Shown: piece by piece, positions 24,201 to 39,200 of the stretch | Layout: every line of letters begins with the position of its first letter | Numbering within the stretch: the stretch's first letter is position 1 | Assembly (NCBI GenBank): GCA_014607495.2 | Contig: CP053152.1 | Coordinates: forward strand, 7,192,001 to 7,256,000 | From: Carposina sasakii | Taxonomy: Eukaryota; Arthropoda; Insecta; Lepidoptera; Carposinidae | Direction of reading: 5' to 3' | Length of the DNA: 64,000 bases | Position numbers and translations under genes: made by a program | The notes under the pieces: generated by a model | What the model saw: the letters and a program-made list of their open reading frames with translations, nothing else | Databases searched by the model: none | Told to the model about the DNA's origin: nothing

Positions 24201-27200
24201 GAAAACATCTGTCATTGATGACTCCTTCTGGGGACTTGTTATTCTATAGTGTATGTCAAACTTATACCTCCATGCGTCAAATGGTAATTTTTTTGGTATT
24301 TAATTCATATTTATTCCAGCCCAGTGGAAATTATGCGAAACCCTATAGCCTATGTTCATCCGGGTTCAATAAGGATTCTAACGATGAAAGAATTTTTGAA
24401 ATCGGTCCAGTAGTTTCGGAGCCTATTCGCTGCAAAAAACAAACAAACAAACATACAAACAAACAAACATACAATCAAAGTTTACCTCTTTATAATATTA
24501 GTATAGATTGCGTTTATAAATATGGTCACAAAACAAAAGTTGGTGTAAATGATGCAGGTAGACATGTGATGTTATAATTTTCAATTAATTTCACATTTGA
24601 AAAATGGACTTGCCCACTTAACTTTGTAGGCTTATTATACTATTACTACCTCATTCGGACACATAATCAAATTGTAATTTTACAGATAAGTATGATTTTG
24701 ATTATTTATTCTGATAAGAACAAGATGTTATTAAGATTCAACCATAGGAAACTACCCCATTAACATAGAGCAGGTCGCGGTATACACTCACGTATTCTAA
24801 TCTGGTATATAGAAGTTACAGTTTTACATACATATTTTTTTTTATTTCAGTAGAAGATACAGTTTTTTTATTTAGCACCTAACTACCTAATGCGTAAATA
24901 TATCAATTTTGAATCCTAAATCGCTGAAGTATGCCTATAAGGGTCAAACTTAAAGCTATATAGACATTATTGCTATGTGGGTAGAGAGACTAGAGCCGCT
25001 AGAAAGGTTAACTAACAGCTAGCGCGGCGGCGTGCAAATTGAACGTTAATCGAGTTGAAGTCAATGAGTAATCGTGATTATTACAAGATCGGAGGCATGA
25101 AGCAGATACAAAGAGGAGGTATTCTAGCAATGTTTATTGAGGACGGGAAAGGGTAAACTATGATGAGAGGCAAATGATAGCTTGAGGTATAAAAGTATAA
25201 ACAGCGTATGCAACATTGGCGGTCGACTATAGATATGGATTTTATCCTAGCTCCCCATTGTAATCGCTAGATGGTCGTATAGGCGTTGAGGCAATCCCAC
25301 GAGGCGACCGCGGCGGCCAGCCAGCGCGTCGCGGAGTCGGACGGCTCCGCAGCGGGCTCCGGTGAAAGGGAGGTTAAGTGCACCACCAACATGGATTGCG
25401 CTAACTAAAAATGGCGTCATTCATACATTTCGCGATTTCATTATGTTTAAAAATGATTACTTCTGAGCAACTCATGCGAATCTCGTGTGACTCGTCCCAA
25501 GGACATCGTGTTTATTGTGTGGCGGGTTGTTAAGAAAGCTACCACAAGTATGTAAAAATTGGTATGATTAATTAGCTGGCGTGCGTACAAGTATACATTC
25601 TGATCGCTGTGAACGAATATAATATTTGATTCTACTGTGGGTCCCGTAGGTAAAAAAAAAACTAAAACTAAAAATCAAGCAAAATATGTTTAATGTCAGA
25701 TAGAGCTTTATAACATAATGCTTATTCGGTGCAATATAGTCGATCCTTATTCTTTTACTAGGGGCGATTTGTCCCATCTATAGCCAAGGTAAAGGCACCA
25801 TCAACTTTATCCTTCAGATAGGTTATCTGACCTTTCTAAAATCGGGCCTTAATGTTTTGACTGTAAGCTGGTTGTATTTATCAGTTTCGAAAAATATAAA
25901 TCTGGACGAAACTCTTACATAACCTATTTTTAATTATAATGTATCACCGGGATTGGCCCACGACTCATTCCCGCCTCTGCAACTCCTGTGAGCCAGTATC
26001 AACAGAGGCGACCAGAAAAATGCATAACATAGCATAGAAAATCCCGGGGGACCTAACTAGCGACTATAAAGTAGAATGTGAAGTATGAAGATACTTATAT
26101 ATATATATATATATGTCGTGGCCATATCGTAGAATTGATCATTTCATGAAATGGTCGAGCATTTCATGAAATGGTCGCATTTCATGAAAAGTTCAACTGT
26201 CTATTGGCCACATCATGATATGGTTTGGGCAGATCGATGATTAAAAATCGTTTCTCGATATGGGCAACTAAACGCCCGATCATTTCATGAAGTGGTCAAG
26301 ATTATTGATCATATCGTAAAATAGTTTAATGGATCACCGGTAGAGGCGCTGCGCGCGTTTTATTTATGTGTGAAGATGGCGGATTTTTCTTTTTAGGTTA
26401 TAAAAGAAATTAAAGAGAGTAGGGTGACTATGCAGAAGAAGTTCACGGATAGTGTGTTATATTGTATAATGTATATTAGACTTAATGGTGGTTTATAATA
26501 ATATTGTTAAACAAAAACCTTAGATTACGATAGGTTAGGTTAGGTTAGACTATGACAAATGACGCACGAGCCGAGCGAGCGGAGCGAGCGTGCCCAGGCA
26601 GCGTCCGGCGATGTGCCAGATGCGAATCGCTTTTGTAAAGTCTTTTATGTTTTTAAATATTATATTGTGAAAATATCACATAAATAATAGCAAAAAAAAA
26701 TCATACCATCATACCTTATGGTATACTTATATATGGTGTACGGTATATATTATTTATATAAGCTCTTACCACATTCGGATTTTATGGACACCCTGTTAAT
26801 ACGATTTGGCCAAACGTGGATGACAAAATCGTGAAATGTAGACGATTTAACGATCTGGTCAAATTGAATTGGCCACTTCATGAAATGCGACCACTTCATG
26901 AAATGCTCGACCATTTCATGAAATGATCAATTTAACAATATGGCCACGACATATATATAAGTATCTGAGGTCACGCTCGTATATTTAGCAAAAAATGAAG
27001 AACATGGTCAACAAAGCATACCAAGGTTTTAAATGTAGAGCAGTATTGAACACTTTATTCTTGCTTGATATATATATATATATAGACCATGTTCTTCATT
27101 TTTTGCTAAATATACGAGCGTGACCTCAGATAAAGGGAGTATAGAGCATACAATAATGGAATGATAAGGTTAAGGATAAATCCATATAGATGTTAGAGTA

Positions 27201-30200
27201 ATTATTACTAAGATTAGGATTTTATGTGCAAGATGAAAACAGGTTTAACATGCGTCTCTCTGAGCTTTCCGTTGGGCTTAAAGCTTTAAAATACAATTGT
27301 CCTTATCTGAATGTTAAAAGTTTTAAAATACCAGTTGAGATAGCCCACATTTGTATAAAAATTACATAAATATTCACCCGAGTGATTCAAATTAGATTGT
27401 AAAATTGATGTATGTTTATTTCGCAGCCTCAATGAGTGCTACTTCGCGAACAAGGGCGCGGCGGTGGTGCTGGGCGGCGAGGCGGGTTGCGAGCGCCTGT
27501 CGCCGGCGCGGCAGGTGCAGGCGCAGCCCGACATCCAGGCCCATCTGCAGGCCATGTTCTACCTGCTTCGGCCCGAGGAGACGCTTAAAATGGTCAGTAT
27601 CTTCACATGTGCTAAGAGAGCACTGGGGGTGAATGTGGATGTTTATAAAGAAGACCTAAGAAGTGTTGGATGGAGTAATGGCATGTGCGGATGAGATGTA
27701 GGGATAATGGAAGAAAAATACATGTTACGCCGTCTACGAAGGAAAAGCTCGAAAGTCACTATAACGGACGAGGCTCTGTCGCTAACAGCTTTACCTATGT
27801 CTGCTATCTATATTCCTGAATGAGTTTACGGCCTTATTGACACCGATTTATTCAAATTTACGTTTGTACAAATATAAAAATCGCTAAGGTGTTCAATAAG
27901 CCTGCAGTAGTAGTAGTAGGTCTGTGGTGGTGTAACAAAACTATAGATACTCGTACGTTAACGAATACGACACTCCTTCGTCATGATTCGATTTATATTG
28001 AATTGTAAAGCTGAAATAACAAGGATCCAGGAAAGTGCATTTAGTACTCACGTTAAATTATCGGAAATGAAAGGTAAGGAAAAACTTGCGTTTTAAATTA
28101 TAACAATGGGCATGTGTTATGGAATTAGCAAAGTCATGCTAACTGCGGAGCGAACTCCCTTTGCACTATTTGCGTGCCTTGTGGCCGTGACGATGAAGAA
28201 CACACTGGAAATTAGCGTGAGGTCAAGAGAATATTTGTTATTTAGACTAAACCTTCTTAGGTACTTATCTTAATTTAATAACAAACTTATCTTTGTTAAT
28301 ATATTATCTTAACGTGTTTTTGTGATTTTCTGTGTACAATAAAGAAACTTGGCAGTTATGTAGCTTATACATCAGAATAACACCTACCATTAAATTTACG
28401 CAAACGAAGTTGCGGGCGGCCGCCTTTGAAATATAAAATGACAGCATGTGCGTAAGGTATACATATGTTAAATATGCCTTGACTACATTTGGACAACAAT
28501 TGTCTTAAACCCTAAACGATTGTTTCAAAATCTCAACACCAAATATGTCGGCTGAACTATACATACTTCCTGCCGATGTATTTCCCGAGCACTACAACAT
28601 TGGTCTCTTCAAAGCTAGAGTGAATAGGCACTTTCTAGGCAAACATGTACCACCCTAGGCCGCATCTTGCTTAACATCAGGCACGATGGCGGTCATATGT
28701 TTGCCTAGCTAATTGTAAAAAAAAACATCCCTGCACCTGCGCAATTTGTGGAATATGATTGACGGAACATCCGTTTCGAGTGATTTAGTTCTGAGTTGTT
28801 TCTGTGTGATTTAGCTATTTGCGCTTTGTAATCGATCTGATTACGGTAATATAGGAAGAGGTAGACCTAAGAAGTGTTGGATGGGAAAGGTGTCAGAGAG
28901 GATATGCGTGTAAGGAGTGAATAACGAGATGACGGATAATATAGATGAATGGAAGAAGTGTACATAGTGCACCGACACCAAATCAATGGGAACTGGGCTG
29001 GAAGAAAAAGAATAATCGGCCTGATGAAGGATTTTTTTTAAATGTACGAGTATAACAAATTGTAGTAGCGAGCTCTACCGATTTAGCCATAATACCGCCG
29101 TGTTTGAAAATTTACATAATTCATCGTTAACATTTACATCTGTGTTTTATTTATACAAAAAAAAAAAGGAAAGTGCAGTAAGGTTATTAATAGGTTGGAT
29201 CACAAAACGAATAATAATGTATTTTAATGTTTCGATTCCAACTAATTCTTCTTATTTTATGCTCCGGCGATTCAAGCTCCACAATGACATGCCATCAGTG
29301 AGATAAATTAAGAATTAAATGTTTTTCTCTTTCTGTGAGTCACCATAAGACCGAAACTAAAGTGCTTTGGCTATTTACGATACGGAATTGTTTATCAGGC
29401 ATTGGTTATAATTAAACAGGTAGTAACAATACTTTCTTATCGCATTCGTGTAGTTTGTAATGTGAATTTTGACTCATAACATGTGCAATCATAGAGTTAA
29501 GAAATGGATTACTTGGTTACTTTTTTACAAAGGTATACTCATGAATCTCATTATCTACCGGCCCCGGCCCTTATCCTTTTTTATTTTGTGCTCTATGGTT
29601 TCTTTCAAAAGCCATATTACTAAAGATATGACATATGTTTATGGCCGGTTGCGTGCCCGACATCAACCGTACAATAAAACTTAAGCTTTGGTTTCCTAGC
29701 GAGCGGCCTTGATGGAAGTTTTCACATATCGACATTGTAAATAGGGCGTGGTTTTTAATTCGTAAGGCCGCTTTATGACGTCACCGCTATCCTAAGAAGC
29801 CATATGTTAAGTAATAATAATGAAATTAATATCCGTACATGAAATAAAAATGGTACAGGTCCGATAACTGGAATAGGATTAAACTACTTTATATTAGAGT
29901 GAAAATTTATTGTGATGGTTTGCATTTGTACAGGCGGTGAAACTGGAGAGTGCACATCCCGGGCGCACGAGATACCTGGTGGTGGTGTGTCGTGATGATG
30001 AAGCAGCCTTGCTGGGGATAGACTGCAACGATTGCACTACTGTGGGACTCGTGCTGCGGGTGCTAGCCGACACCTCCATCAAACTAGACGGAGATGGGTG
30101 AGTTTTTTTGTTACTAATGTCCTATTGTTAAACTAACTAAAGATCTAGGTCTGCACATAGGGTTGCCAGGTCGAAAAACCAAAAAGCCGGACAGACCAGC

Positions 30201-33200
30201 CCGTTTGGTCGGACATTTGGGTAAAAAAGCGGGACACCCTACATTATATGGGATTTTGTGTCTCAGTATTAATAGGTACGAAAATGATTGTCGCTGAATA
30301 CGAAAACTGACAGCGCAACGTGCGTTAACAATCGAAGAATGATAACTATTGCCAAACCGAGAGACTGCCGGCCACCCTCGGCATTGCCTCTTTTGCGAAA
30401 TGTAAAAAAAGCTAATCGAATTGCATGCGACCACTTCTTGCATGTGACATACCAAAAATCTGTGGGATTTACGAGCCCAATAGTTAAGAAGTGAAAGTCT
30501 AAGTTTAGGTAGCATAGATGTGCGAGCGGAGCGAGCGCGAAACACGTAATTCACGTAAGTTGCCTATTATGTCATGAAAAATTCAAACTCTACCGAGAAT
30601 TTGTAAGTATTAGGTACTAAAGCATGAGATGGGTTACAATAAAGTAGACATCTAAATATTTATCATCATAAATTTAATTTAATAAAATTGGCAAAGTCTT
30701 CGTGTAACTTGTAAGCGAGAGGCCATATCGCATAGTTGAATTGAATCACATTTAACGGCAGCGCGAGCGCAAAATTTTGTAATAAAAGTAATATTTTTCT
30801 TTACAAAAAATCTGAACACTGCTGTAGTTTTTGACTTTTTAGAGCTACTAGAAACCTATCTGTTCAGGGGGCTTAGATATTGTGATAAGCGAGAACCAAG
30901 TTCGCAAAGTTATGGAAACATTTCCTCCAAGAGGAAACCTTAACTTAACGCGTTCATTATATGATGTGATGAAGAATAAAAATATAAACAAAGCTATCTA
31001 TGATTTTTTTTAGAAAAAGTAACAACTAATATGAATAATATAATACCAACATTGGCTGTGTACATGGATATGTCCAAGGCATTTGATCGAGTTAACCATT
31101 CCATCCTGTTAAATAAAGTAAATAAGTATGGAGTCTGCGGTAATGTATTAAATTTCATAGGATCGTATTTGAGTGACAGAAATCATATAACACAAATAAA
31201 TAAAATATGTCAGAAATCCAAAATTAATAAAAAATATTATTCAAATAGCCGTAATGTTATTTATGGAGTTCCGCAAGGTAGTGTCTTGGGGCCTCTATTA
31301 TTTCTTATTTACATTAATGACATGCCAACAGTGAAATCACATCCTTTGTCTCTATTTGCCGATAACAGCACTATTCTTTTTATAAATTCTAATAATATTG
31401 ACATGACAAATTTCCAATCTGACATAAATATCACAATTAAAACTATAATTCAATGGTTACAATTAAATAATTTTAGAATAAATTTAGACAAAACGAAAAT
31501 TATGAACTTCAGACGAGATTCTATAACACAAATGTATGACATAAATTATAGCGGAAAAAATATTGAAGAGTTTAAGGTTACGAAATTTCTGGGACTACAT
31601 ATAGACAATAAACTTAATTGGAAATCTCACATTGAAACCATATGCAAAAAAATTAATAGATTCTCATATGCACTCTTTCATCTTGCTAAAATTGTAAATA
31701 GTGTAGCGCTACTCACGGCCTACCATGGCTATATAGCATCCTCCCTTAGATACGGTATTATTTTTTGGGGTAATTCGACAAACAAAAGTGATGTTTTCAG
31801 ATCTCAAAAGAAATGTATCAGAGCCATGTGTAATTTGAAAATGATAGAGAGCTGTAAACCGTATTTTATAAAATCAAACATATTAACAATGCCTTCATTA
31901 TACCCATATATTTATGAATCCGTATTATTTGTTCGTTCTAATATGCACTTGTTTGAAACTTGTAAAAGGCAGCGTCATATGGGCAAGCTTGCTCTCGAAA
32001 ACTCGAAAACTAAACTTCTACAGGACAGCATATTTTGCATGGGAATAAAAATTTATAATAAGCTCCTAAGGATCATACGTGATTTGAGTACTATAGGGTT
32101 ACTCAAATGTAAATTACATACTTTTCTCGCAAAAAAGGCATATTACACGGTGCAAGAATATTTTAATGAGAATTTAACAATGTGTGTATGTTTAGGTACA
32201 TATTAATTAGATATAGGTATTTACTTTTAATTAATTGTATTAAAATAATAATTATAAATTTGTGTGGCCTAATATGACATTCGCATGTTACCAATTTGAT
32301 TTTTTAATGATGCGTGATTTAATTTCTTGTGCAATTTAATACACATTTGAATGCTTTTAGGGCGGGACATAGAAAGTCACATGAGGTACCTTTTTTATGT
32401 ATAACATCTGTTCCTAACCTATTATCCACAAATAAACACATTTGATTTGATTTGAAAGTCTAATCGCCGTTGATGGAAACGTTTCAATAAGTTAACGAAC
32501 TTCGCTGTCGCTAGTATTATATTGCCTAAGCGGGCCTAAGCCCTAAACGCTTTGGTGAAAAGTCTACCAAAAGCCGGACAGGCCGAACATGGTCCATTTT
32601 GGCCGGACACGCACTCAACTGACTCTGTCCGGCTTTATCCGGACGCCTGGCAACCCTATCTGCAGAGAAATTAATAAAAAATTTAAGAAACTGTACGAAA
32701 ACTATTAGAAAATTTAATCCGATTTGCGAATTTGATCTCGTATTCTCGATTTTTTATGTAGCATTTGAAAACTGTCTCTCATCAATGATTATTTACGTAA
32801 ACCAAACTAAATTTAAATGAGTTTCCATGGAAAACATAAAAAATATCGTGGTGAAGTACCGGAACTGTTTTCTATATCGATTGTAGTTATCATTGTACTA
32901 TCTCAGTCAGTAATATAATCGTGTTTCGGATAAGCGCAAGGGAGGCGTATTGAAAGAGCGAGTTATCTAGAGGTACATAACTACATGTATACAGTGGTGA
33001 TGCTTGCACATTATTACGTATTTTACGCAAGTTCTGTACTGATAACAATCTCGGAGAGATTTATCAATAGAAACCGATTAATTTCAAAACATTGCAATGC
33101 TTATAAGTACATCAAACATGCGAAAAATTCATAAGTGGTTCAAAATTGGCTACACTAATTTAAGTGATGAATTTAGACCAAACTGGCGACCCACGTACAC

Positions 33201-36200
33201 ATTTCTGTAGAAGGAAATTACCGGGTCACCTCAACTCAAACTCGGGCGGTGGCGTCGGACATCACTTTTCTTTGCAAAAATTTTATTTGCAAAAATTTTA
33301 TTTGCAAACTGCTTGAAGAGTCAACAATTGGATTTCCAACTGTCATTGCATCAATACCGTTTAGTGTCCATAATAACTAGAATTGAGGCGGGACTTGCGA
33401 TGCCTTTACAAGTGACAATACCTAATTAACGATTCATTGTCCACAGGGGTTTCAGCGTGTGCGTGTGCAACCGGCAACACATATTCAAGCCCGTGTCCGT
33501 GCAGGCCATGTGGTGAGTCTTATCATCACTGCTATTAACTGTGTATTGGTAAACATGTGGTATGCTATTTATTACGTTATGTTTATATTGTAAATATTAT
33601 ACATTTAATTGGTGTTATTATTACACTTATCAAAGATATCCTAGTAAGTAATTAACTTTGAGGAAGAAACTGAAACATGGGAGGTTTGTAATTGTAGCAA
33701 TTCTCCCAAGTTTAGACTGTGTTTTATTCTTCTTGTTTTTGTTTAAAGCTGAGTAGGAGATTATGTGGTCTATTCCGACCGTCACAGATAAACATCGACT
33801 GAGTTTTATATGTCCCTCTCCTTAATGTAAATAGCGGAGACATAAAGGGATAATAAGAAGAAATTATAAGTTTGTGTTTAGGTGTGACCGATAATCGACG
33901 ATAGTTGAATTAATATATTGCGAGTGTGAGTGAGCGCTTATGTGACATAATGAGACCAATGGATGTATAGCTTGGTATGCTCTAGGACGCGCTAATATCG
34001 GTGCTATATTCACACTGCTCAAGTCTAGACGATGAACCGTATCATTGTCGCCATAAATTGAACTGCTTTGTATCTACCGCGTGGGCCTGTAGCCCACCTT
34101 AGGTGACATTCATGATATTCGCCATTTTGACTTTCCTTCAATGATCACATGCATTTATTATCTAATTGCTTGAATAAACCTTTAGAATATCTTGATAAAG
34201 TCTACCCGCCATAAGATAAAATGTTATTATGACGGACTTTAATGCAAAGTTAATTTGTCTAGCTAGACTGTCTGTTCTGTACTGATGATGAAGTCGTTTT
34301 GCTAATCATGGTGTACGGTTGCCAGGTAGCGCTGAAACGTTTCACTCTCATGATAAACTAAACTGCAGGCTAATTCATGAACTGTTAAAGAAGAATTATT
34401 TATATTGTGTAAGTGAGATATCGCTCTACAAGGTAGGGTGTCTCGCTTCCACTAATGCACACAGTCCAACTTTAAGGGTTATGATACGGGCACTAAGTTT
34501 AATGTTCTGTTTTGATGATGATATTTCGCTAAAGTATAGCGTACGTTAATATACTTCTGTACTGATGCTAAAGATGGTGTCGCTAAGCATGGCGTACGTT
34601 TGTCAGGTCGGCGCTGCAAACGCTGCACCGCGCAAGCGCGCGTGCGCGTGAGCTCAACCACTTCGCGGGCGGTGCGTCGCACGCGTGGTGCGCGTACTAC
34701 GAGGCGCATGTCCACTCGGACCGCTCGTGCCTCAACGAGTGGCATGCCATGGACTGCATCGAGTCACGGCGCCCGCCCTCGCCCAACTCTTTGAGGCTCA
34801 AGTAAGTATCGCATTGCTAACTAGCGACCCGCACCCTGATTACGTAACTTGCTGTAGCAGAGCCGAAGCATTGCGATAGCGAGAATTGAGAATTTGTGTC
34901 TGCGCGGGGCGAGGTGCGGGGCGCGGGAGGACGCCGAGCGCTCGTTGCGCGCACGCACACACTCTCAACCTTCGCGATTGAGCTGCTACGGCTTTGCTAT
35001 TGCAAAATAGGTAATCAGGGAGCCGCCCCGGCTTCGCACGGGTGCACTGTATACATTTAAACCCTCCTCTTGAATCACTCTATCTAGTTAAAAAAAAACC
35101 GCATCGAAATCCGTCGCGTAATTAAAAAGATCTAAGCATACATAGGGACTGACAGACAGCGGAAAGCGACTTTGTTTCATATTAATTCCTGGCTATTTTA
35201 AAATTTCCAAAACATAGTGCAGACTATGAATAAATGAATTGGGCCATAGTTTAATTTGGCTCTTAAAAGACATGCCATCGCCTGGCAAATGCGCACATTA
35301 CAAAATTTGGTATGGGCTGCTTTAAAGACTGACTGAATATACAAACATTACAAACATATACACACGGTTATGTTTCCCGAAATGGGTTTGCCAATCTGCA
35401 GGATCATAAAGGGAATCCCAACTGAATATAATATCCCAACCCACCGAATTTATCAAATTATGAATTCATTACTTCGACCACAAAGCTATAGTTACTAAGA
35501 AAAGAAGGTTCGACGCAACACAATATGCGTAGAATAACAAAACAATAGAGCGTCAAATATAGTATGTTTCTGGCACAGTCTTTATACTTAGATTCAGTTA
35601 TGAATTTCGCTAACATAAGCGCTAGTGACTTTGTAACTCTATCACCACTTCTTCAATTTTTTTTAGTTTCATAAATATCCGCAGGACATCTTTATTGAAA
35701 CAAACGTTGACTAAGCTGTTGGATTGAACCGAAGGTCTGGCTAAATGGCGGCTATTGGCTAGTTACTGTGTGGTCCGTCCGCTCGACCCATTCATGTACC
35801 GTCTTATTCCCCTGTGATCTTGACTGTGATTTGCATTACAATGATTTCAGATATGTTTTACTATACTATTTAATCGAGCATGTCTATACACATATGCAGT
35901 AATATTTTACTGAGTACCTAATAGTCTATGAATATCCTAATGTATATTATAGTATGTATACAGTACCAAAGATTACTATGAATTAACCGTCCGCGACCTA
36001 AATCTATATTTCACCACACGAATTAATTAACTTCGTAAATCCTCAGTGTTTTTGCTGGAACATAACCATCAATTTACATGACATAATTGTATCCTACGTA
36101 CTCGTATTCCTAATTGATTCGTAACATAAATTACGTATTTATTTCCGTTTCATTACACCAATCGTAATATAGTAATAGCAGTCAATAAATTTTCAACTGT

Positions 36201-39200
36201 CTCGCACTGTATTGTCGACGGAGGAAAAGGATTTCGTTCTGTAATGTTATGTAATTTAAGTAAACAATGATTTTATGCTGTTCTTTGTTTAAACGGAATA
36301 TTGATTGACTCCCATTTATTCAAGCTTCTATTGTCATCTATTGCAATCAAGTTGAATAAACTCAAAAAAGGTTATTGACCAGCAATTTAACATTTTTATA
36401 ACGTACATCTCACCTGATATCTGTCACTGAGAGAAAGATATTTTAATAAGTAATAAGTAGAATGCATTTTTCAAGACCGAAACTCGACTACTTTCATGAA
36501 CCCTAAGTACTTAGGAGGCGGATCTATGCGTGATCGCTCCTAGCTATTCTACGGTCCACAGGTGTGTCGCGATATTTAAAATACAATGTGGCACTCGTGT
36601 AACTTATTGTTTTTGTAAGCACACTACTTTTCTACGTGCATTTGAATGCTATTGTATCTACATGCTTAAGAAAATGAAACAAGTAGAACATCTTCATAAA
36701 TAGAAGCAATTTAGATACTACAGTAATCATAAATTCTGTACCCTATTCATAATTTACTTAGTTAGGTGCGCCGCAATGTGTAGGTATATTTGTTTTATTT
36801 ATCACGTTACTTCTATGCTGCTCTGGGAGTGAAAAAAAAAAGTATAATACTATACAGCTGCTTCTCTTCCCGGGCATACTGTACAAGTCAGTAGAGGGAC
36901 AAGAGGGTCTTGGTGTTTTGTAGGCGATGGGCTGACCACCTGTCACTACTAACCGAACCTACTAAGTGGCACCATGTGGTTCTATCGGCCCTTGGTGGTC
37001 TGCCTAACCCGTAAGGGATACAGCGATTATATGTTTATATGTATGTATCACGTTACTGACTTCAAATACAGGCGTCATTCAGATAATTTTCTTTGGGTGC
37101 TGCCATCTTATTCATTCATTTCAAGCCTTGCGTACTTCACTCACGAGTATTCTGATCTACGCGGCGGTGCCAATTCCAGACTTCCTGCTCAATTTATCAT
37201 CTTATCCATGGTCACTCCAACAACATAACTTCTCTCAACATCTCGCATGCACCAAACAGTTGACTTTTATCCTTCTTCAAAGCCCAACATTCTGATGATC
37301 CGTACATAGACAAGTGTAATGAACAGCGTGATGATAAATTAACTATAGTGCGCTAAATTGTATGGTTATGAAGCTAACCTACTTGTTTGATTATACTGTG
37401 GTTCTTGTTTGCACGCGCCTAGACCTAGTTTGATGGCCTCGAAGAGGGTGCTATGTTCCGCAAATGCGTTAATAAAAACAATTAGATGCGCCCAATTAAT
37501 TATCCAAATTCCGTTACAATTTAGGTACGTAAATACGTAATTTACATTACTCGAATATTTGGGAACACGAAAATACCTATAATAATGAAATCTCAGTTGC
37601 AATTCGTGCTCAAGGTATCTGCTATAATCAAACAGCCAATAGTTTTTATTTTACATAGTTAAGTTTACTCAGGCGTTTAAGACCAACCAACATAAATTGT
37701 GCCCTTTAGGTCACTAAAATAGTCATTTCCACCAGCTGCTAAATATTGCTTTTAGATTGAAAAGAGCATGTTTGTTTCCAGACCTAGACAGCGTGATGAG
37801 ACGGAACGTGTGATCCGGTGCACGCTGAAGGAGATCATGATGAGTGTAGACCTAGACGAGGTGACCAGTAAGGCGATCCGCACGCGGCTAGAGGACGATC
37901 TCGATATGGATCTGGCGGAGTACAAATCCTTCATAGATCACGAGATGCTGACGATTCTAGGACAGATGGACGCGCCTACTGAGATCTTTGATCACGTGTA
38001 CCTGGGCTCGGAGTGGAATGCTAGTAATCTGGAGGAATTGCAGAGGAATGGGTAAGGAACTTTAACCTATTGTACTGTACTTTAGCTTACTCTTGAGTAA
38101 ACTTCATTCTTCTCATTTGACTTATAATATTTACCATATCTATTTGTTTGTTTTCAGTGCAGTGCTATTTTGAATCTCATTGTTTATTTTCTCTCTTTTT
38201 CAGAGTAAGGCACATCCTAAATGTAACTAGAGAAATAGATAATTTTTTCCCGGGAATGTTTGACTATCTCAATATTAGAGTGTACGACGACGAAAAGACT
38301 GACCTTCTCAAGCACTGGGACAACACGTACAAGTACATCAGCAAGGCGCGCAGCGAGGGCTCCAAGGTGCTCGTGCACTGCAAGATGGGCATCAGCCGCT
38401 CCGCCTCCGTGGTCATCGCCTACGCCATGAAGGCCTACAACTGGAACTTCGACAAGGCTCTCAAGCACGTGAAGACCAAACGGAACTGTATCAAACCGAA
38501 CACCAATTTTCTGAACCAGCTCGAGACGTACCAGGGGATCCTCGACGCGATGAAGAACAAGGAGAAGCTGCAGCGATCCAAGTCCGAGACCAACCTGAAG
38601 TCGCCCAAGGCGGGCGGCAAGGCGGCGTGCAAGGCGTCGTCGCCGAGCCCCGCAGCCGGGCAGCGGCGCCGCCCGCGCTCGTGGGCGCCGGACGCGCGCC
38701 AGGCCGCGCTGGCGCCGCCCACCTCGCTGTCGCTGGAGCACCTGGCCGCGCCCGGCCGCCACCGCCTCATGCCGTGCGCCGCCGGCTGCTACAGCGTGTC
38801 GCCCAACCAGATCATCCGCCTGCGCGGCGAGGCGGCGTCCGTGCGCTCGCGCGTGCGCCGCCTAGAGACGCGCGCGCGCCGCGTCTCGCCGCCGCCCGAG
38901 CCGCCCGCACCGCCGCCGCCAGACCTGGCCGCCAACGAGCGCAAGTTCAACGAGACGTGCGCGCTGCTGCGCGAGCTGGCGGGCGCCGAGCGCGTGGAGC
39001 GGCGCGGCGCCAGCACGTGGAGCGGCCGGCTGGCGGGCGGCGGCGCGCGCGGGGCGCTGCGTCGGCGTCGGCCCTGCGCCTCGCAGCCCGACCTGCCGCG
39101 CGCCGCCGCGCCCGGCCTCGTCAGCAACCTCAAGCGCGAGTTCGAGGCGCGCTCGGAGCCGGACGCGGCTCGACGCGCGGCCCGCAGCGCCCGCCCCGCC

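Noticed and set aside
25306..25371. GC-rich segment as an ssh exon between exons 2 and 3
   Set aside because: Joining it to the two bases left by exon 2 gives an early stop, so it cannot be an in-phase cassette exon.
26533..26556. Interstitial telomere repeat (TTAGG)n
   Set aside because: Only about three units, located inside a transposon; such short runs are common background.
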